A stretch of DNA of 64,000 nucleotides, taken from contig BCKT01000014.1 of assembly GCA_003116875.1 (NCBI GenBank), positions 256,149-320,148 of the forward strand, written 5' to 3'. The position numbers were made by a program, and so were the translations under genes. Positions 60,301-64,000 of the stretch are shown here, one piece after another (the first letter of the stretch is position 1; each line of letters opens with the position of its first letter). This DNA comes from Takashimella koratensis (lineage: Eukaryota > Basidiomycota > Tremellomycetes > Trichosporonales > Tetragoniomycetaceae). The notes below the pieces were generated by a model, which saw nothing but the letters and a program-made list of their open reading frames with translations, did not search any database and had not been told where the DNA came from.

Positions 60301-60412
60301 GATGGGAAGCAAGGAGTGAGGTATTGGGAGCGGGAGAAGAGGAGCACGGGTTGTAGATGTGGATAGGCAAGGGATACTTACTCTGGTGTGAGATGGAGAT
60401 ATGGTCGAGCAT
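57359..60412 (-). CDS. SRP101: Signal recognition particle receptor alpha subunit
   Basis: A 711-residue ER-bound GTPase that docks SRP-ribosome complexes. Exons in transcript order: 60,412-60,382 (31 nt), 60,222-60,023, 59,898-59,665, 59,571-59,499, 59,441-59,330, 59,227-58,149, 58,037-57,952, 57,797-57,615, 57,496-57,359. The N-terminal SRX domain ([10 protein letters not shown]... and [20 protein letters not shown]) binds the beta subunit. A charged, Ser/Pro-rich linker follows. The NG domain shows G1 GVNGVGKST (about residues 474-482), [13 protein letters not shown]3 LIDTAGRM, G4 TKFD and the closing [12 protein letters not shown], where most homologues have GTGQ. The last intron contains two long A-runs (11 and 19 A). 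The gene shares a 458-bp divergent promoter with DAHP synthase. Confidence 0.93.
57550..57584 (+). repeat. Twin A-runs within the last SRP101 intron
   Basis: Runs of 11 and 19 A separated by five bases; on the sense (minus) strand they are T-runs in the intron body and could act as a polypyrimidine tract. Confidence 0.85.
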
Positions 60413-60561
60413 GGTTAGGGGTATGAGTGAGAGGTAGGTTGTGAAGAGTGAACAATGAATGAATATTCAAGGTAGTGGAGACGAGTGACGAGTAATTTGG
60501 GTCCTTTGGTTCTCGTGGTCATTGTCGGCGGGGCTGGCAAAGCGGATTTGGTCCCGCCAAA

Positions 60562-60567
60562 TGACTC
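60562..60567 (+). promoter_or_regulatory. TGACTC, Gcn4/Cpc1-type core
   Basis: TGACTC matches the core of the general amino acid control element bound by Gcn4/Cpc1-type bZIP factors, which induce aromatic amino acid genes in yeast and Neurospora. It is seven bases from the first CACGTG box. A six-base match alone is weak. Confidence 0.4.
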
Positions 60568-60573
60568 CCTCTC

Positions 60574-60601
60574 CACGTGCTGCTCACGTGTCTTCCACGT
60601 G
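60574..60601. promoter_or_regulatory. Three phased CACGTG E-boxes
   Basis: CACGTG at 60,574-60,579, 60,585-60,590 and 60,596-60,601, each start exactly 11 bp after the previous one. This places all three on the same helical face. Such palindromes are bound by bHLH factors of the Cbf1/Pho4/USF kind. About 270 bp upstream of the DAHP synthase start and 160 bp upstream of the SRP101 start. Confidence 0.6.
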
Positions 60602-60870
60602 TTCACCAAGCCTTCGGTTAATAGACCTCCTTTGATCCCCCTACCCTATGGTTATTTTCGAATTTTCTCCTCTTTTTTTTTTGTCTGAAATCGAATCGAA
60701 ATCCAGGAGGAGAGGGCGTCACAGGACTTGGACTGACAACAATACTTTTTAACCCGCTCCTTCGTCTTTCTTGTCACCCCGCAACTCACCTCGTCACCGT
60801 CTGTCAACCTACCTACCTACTCCTAACTCTTTCGTCTGCGTTACATAACCCATTAAACCGGCTATCGACC

Positions 60871-63704
60871 ATGTCAGCAGAGTGGTCTCCTTCGTCGTGG
60901 AGAGAAAAGCCCATTGCTCAGGTAGGTACCACCCAACCTCCACTTCCTCCACCCGTTGTTCTCCACCCAACCAACCTTCACCCGCTCCTCCGACTCCTCT
61001 TACCGCGCTTGCCTGGTAAGTCTGAACGTTCCCTACTCACTCAACACCAAATAGGACGTTGTATACGAGGACAAAGCCGAGCTTGAGCAAGTCCTCACGC
61101 GTCTCCGCAAGCTCCCGCCCCTCGTTTCTCCCGTCGAAGTGAGTCTAGCCCTGTCTACCTCTCCCTTGCCTTTCCAATGGTCATCCAACCACTCCCCTCT
61201 ACTCATTTCATACGTCTATAATCTCCCCACCCCCTCTTCTCCTCTACCCCTCTTCCCCTCTTCCCCTCTTCCTTTCACACTACACCGTATCCAATCTTGA
61301 AGCTGACGCTGACTCAACCTAGATCGACAGGCTCCGAGCCAACCTCGCGGATGTAGCGACGGGTCAAGCGTTCTTGCTCCAAGGCGGAGACTGCGCCGAG
61401 CTCTTTGACGATTGTTCTCAGGTGAGTCTGGACCTAGGTCTGGGTCTGGGTCTGGGTCTGGGTCTTGGGATCGTGCTTGGACCGCGTAAGGGCTCGCTCG
61501 GGTGGAGCTTGGGCGGCGGTCGGGGGCCGGTGTCGTGCTTGGATACGAATCACCTCGTTCATCCTCCAACCTCGCACCTCCTTTGGATAATTTGCAATCT
61601 ACGTGTCAGTTTGCTGACAGTTCTACCTAGGACCCCATTGAGCACAAACTCTCCCTGTGAGTTTCACACGTGCCCCTCTAGCTCTTGTAGCACGCACGCA
61701 CTCATCCCTCCCTTTCCGCCATATCCCCTCTCCATGTGCTCCGTGCTCACACTCACCAGGATCCTCCTGATGTCCCTGATCATCCTACACGGCTCCCGTC
61801 TCCCCGTGGTTCGTATCATGCGTATTGCGGGGCAGTATGCGAAACCCCGTTCGAAACCTACCGAAGTCGTCGATGTCCCTGTCAAGCAAACCACTGTCGG
61901 CGCGGACGGGAAGATTGTGGAGACCGTCACGGGGACAGAGAAGAAGGAGGTTTTGAGTTTCAGAGGGGATAATGTGAATGGGTACGCGGTTGATGATCGT
62001 CGACCGGACCCACAGCGATTGCTCAGGTGAGTTTGAGGCATTCCATTTACTGGTGTGGCTTTCACACCTATTCTTGAAACCTCCAACCCACCTTACCCGC
62101 CCCACCTTACTCCCCTGAGGACTCAAGGGGCTTCATGAACTCATCAGGACGATTGAAGGATGTAGTCCAACTTGATGGTCGCTGACTTGTTGACTCGCTA
62201 TTCTCGCGCACAGCGCCTACTTTCACTCCACCGCGACACTCAACTACATCCGAACCCTGCTTTTATCCGGATTCGCAGACCTACACAAACCGCTCGACTG
62301 GTCCTTCTCCCACGTGCGGAGCCCGGAACTCCAACAGGCTTTCACGGCGGTTATCGAGAGTCTCCAGGATAGTCTTGAGTTTATGAAGGTCGCGACGGGT
62401 GGGACGGGCGGGAGCGAGCGAGGCGGTGCGGAGACGGTTGATATTTTCACAAGGTGGGTGAAGGGGGGGAATAGGTCGTCTCCTTGCTATTGAAACCGGG
62501 CGAACGGTATTAAGGTTGTGGAGAATGGTGGATTGATGGTGTATAGCTGACACGGTCTTTGATTTGATTCCCGCTACTAGCCACGAAGCTCTTTTGCTCG
62601 AGTACGAAGAAGCTCTCACGCGGTCTTCCACTCCGGCCTTCCAGACCTTCTCCCAACCACCCACACGCTCGACTTCACCTTCCACCCCTTCCCAACGGGG
62701 TCCAACCAACGGCGACGCTTTCCCCCTTGCTTCCCCCGCGCCCATCCCCTCCCGCAGCCAGAGCGTCATCCGTAACGCCGCGTCAGCGTCCAACGGATCT
62801 ACCCCTGAGAAAACAAAATACTACAACACTTCAAGTCACTTTATCTGGATTGGAGATCGGACAAGGCAGATTGATGGAGCGCATGTCGAGTATTTCCGGG
62901 GGATCGCGAATCCTATCGGAGTCAAGGTTGGGCCGACGATGCAGCCAGAGGAATTGGTCAGGTTACTTGATAGTAAGTGAAAAAGTGGCTCAAGAAAGCG
63001 GAGGCGCGAGGTGTGTGAGGAAGAGGTGCGAGAGTCGTGTTCCCCCCCCCCCCCCCCCTGGTGGTGAACTGACCTTTGATCACAGTTGTCAACCCTGATC
63101 GCATCCCGGGCAAGGTCACGATCATTGGCAGGTACGGAGCCGACAAGGTTGACAAGTACCTCCCTGCGCATATCGAAGCGGTGAAGAAGACGGACCATGT
63201 CGTGGTGTGGCAATGTGATGCTATGGTGGGTTGGATAGTCTTGACTTGAACTTTGACTTTGCTTTGCAATCTTTGTTATTTTTAATTCATGATTATCGAA
63301 GCTGACATTTCCACTCTTGTGTCTTTGTACATGTGTAGCATGGCAACACCAAGACATCTACACACGACTCGTCCCTGAAAACCCGTCACTTTGTCGATAT
63401 CATCCACGAGATCACTCGCTCGATGTCGATCCACCGATCCCTCGGGACCATCCTTGGCGGTGTTCATCTCGAATTGACTGGCGAAGTCAACGAACACGGT
63501 TACTCTGTCACAGAATGTATCGGTGGTTCCATGGAACTCGAGGATAAAGATTTGTCCTTTAACTACAGGACTCATTGTGATCCGAGGTTGAATATGGAAC
63601 AGAGTCTGGACGTGGCGTTCTTGGTAGCTGATCATTTGAAGAGTAAGAGAAAAGGGGAAGAACCGAGGGATGTGTTGGTCGCCGGGTTCAGAGGGAGGAA
63701 GTGA
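60871..63704 (+). CDS. Class II DAHP synthase
   Basis: Condenses phosphoenolpyruvate with erythrose 4-phosphate, the first step of the shikimate pathway. It is 554 residues long and belongs to the plant-like class II family. Exons: 60,871-60,921, 61,055-61,138, 61,323-61,421, 61,631-61,656 (26 nt), 61,760-62,026, 62,214-62,453, 62,581-62,972, 63,086-63,225, 63,339-63,704. Hallmarks: the N-terminal [33 protein letters not shown] (metal-binding Cys), [56 protein letters not shown] with [13 protein letters not shown], and [10 protein letters not shown]...TECIGG. About 63 Ser/Pro-rich residues (271-333) are inserted into the otherwise conserved barrel. Regulation by phased CACGTG and TGACTC elements is suggested by the promoter. 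Confidence 0.93.
61438..61469 (+). repeat. GGTCTG hexamer repeat and G-quadruplex motif in a DAHP synthase intron
   Basis: Five GGG triplets with loops of three or four bases within the 209-nt intron after the third exon. On the sense strand it satisfies the intramolecular G-quadruplex rule and would also be present in the pre-mRNA. Confidence 0.75.
63042..63058 (+). repeat. Poly(C) run in a DAHP synthase intron
   Basis: Seventeen consecutive C in the intron before the eighth exon, about 28 bases upstream of the acceptor. Confidence 0.9.
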
Positions 63705-64000
63705 GAGCGAGCGGTAGCGAGGTGTCGAGTTGTTGATGAAGAAGAGAAGAAGGAAGAAGGTAGGAGAGCTGGACGGTAGAGGAGATCAAGACGATCGAGA
63801 GCCGAGATACTATTATCAATCAACACCATACCATTTGACCCAAAAATTTTATTTCGCCATTAGCCCAATCGTCGGTATCCGTATCTTGTTCACAGAGAAG
63901 AATACCCAATAGCATCGTGCTCGAGTCGATATCTATGCTCTAGGAAAGTGTTTCATGGAAGGACAGTAGTTTCGGAGGGATACAATCAGTGTGTGAATGG
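63705..64000. other. 3' flank of the DAHP synthase gene
   Basis: Untranslated and intergenic sequence running to the window end. No further gene recognised. Confidence 0.5.

Larger units (their letters stand above)
60413..60870. promoter_or_regulatory. Divergent SRP101 / DAHP synthase promoter
   Basis: A 458-bp region. Its centre carries a TGACTC core and three CACGTG palindromes in 40 bp; the DAHP synthase side then becomes C/T-rich up to the ATG. A T-run (60,671-60,680) follows the boxes. Confidence 0.6.

Noticed and set aside
60871..63704. Aromatic amino acid gene cluster
   Set aside because: DAHP synthase and chorismate mutase are 25 kb apart with unrelated housekeeping genes between them, so no cluster is claimed.

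Overview
The window is nuclear DNA of a basidiomycete fungus, most likely a yeast-like Tremellomycete. Every recognisable gene is eukaryotic and almost all are cut by many short introns (about 50-170 nt) with GT-AG borders, typically gtgagt or gtaagt donors and CTGAC-like branch points just before the acceptor. Genes lie on both strands with short spacers and GC-rich third codon positions. The taxonomic call rests on intron style and protein flavour only. I saw no rRNA, tRNA, CRISPR array, intact transposon or viral gene.

Layout, left to right. A zinc alcohol dehydrogenase (+) and a PEBP-family protein (+) are followed by a very long, intron-rich gene for the TORC2 subunit Rictor/Avo3 (-, 3.9-10.3 kb) and a G1 cyclin of the Cln type (-, 11.4-12.9 kb). 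Then comes a 12-kb stretch with no recognisable protein gene (12,880-24,952). After it lie an uncharacterised protein (-), the kinetochore scaffold Spc105/KNL1 (+), chorismate mutase (+), a cupin_5/DUF985 protein (-), a small Dabb-domain protein (+), a DUF4112 protein (-), eIF3 subunit e (-), the ribosome-biogenesis factor Rpf1 (-), the Pif1 helicase (+), a 1386-residue uncharacterised protein with an internal threefold repeat (-), a 776-residue Ser/Pro-rich protein with a C-terminal coiled coil (+), the SRP receptor alpha subunit (-) and a class II DAHP synthase (+).

Most genes are housekeeping and do not form a cluster. Loose themes are growth and cell cycle (TORC2, G1 cyclin, KNL1, Pif1), translation and secretion (eIF3e, Rpf1, SRP receptor) and aromatic amino acid synthesis (DAHP synthase, the entry step of the shikimate pathway, and chorismate mutase, the branch step to Phe/Tyr).

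The most unusual signals are outside or beside the genes. (1) The SRP101/DAHP synthase divergent promoter has three CACGTG boxes spaced exactly 11 bp apart beside a TGACTC core, and the KNL1 promoter has two CACGTG boxes 22 bp apart. (2) The 12-kb gap upstream of the G1 cyclin switches strand composition near 18.3 kb, carries consensus splice signals that define putative untranslated exons on the minus strand, and contains a 1-kb patch with 22 GTAC tetranucleotides. (3) KNL1 shows SILK and RVSF PP1-docking motifs followed by regularly spaced MELT-like repeats fused to a GGI(I/V) tail. (4) The 1386-residue protein repeats an EYI...GYD...LGEIE motif three times. Exon borders were read by eye, and each gene whose borders I list sums to an open frame; the Rictor exon borders were only partly resolved.
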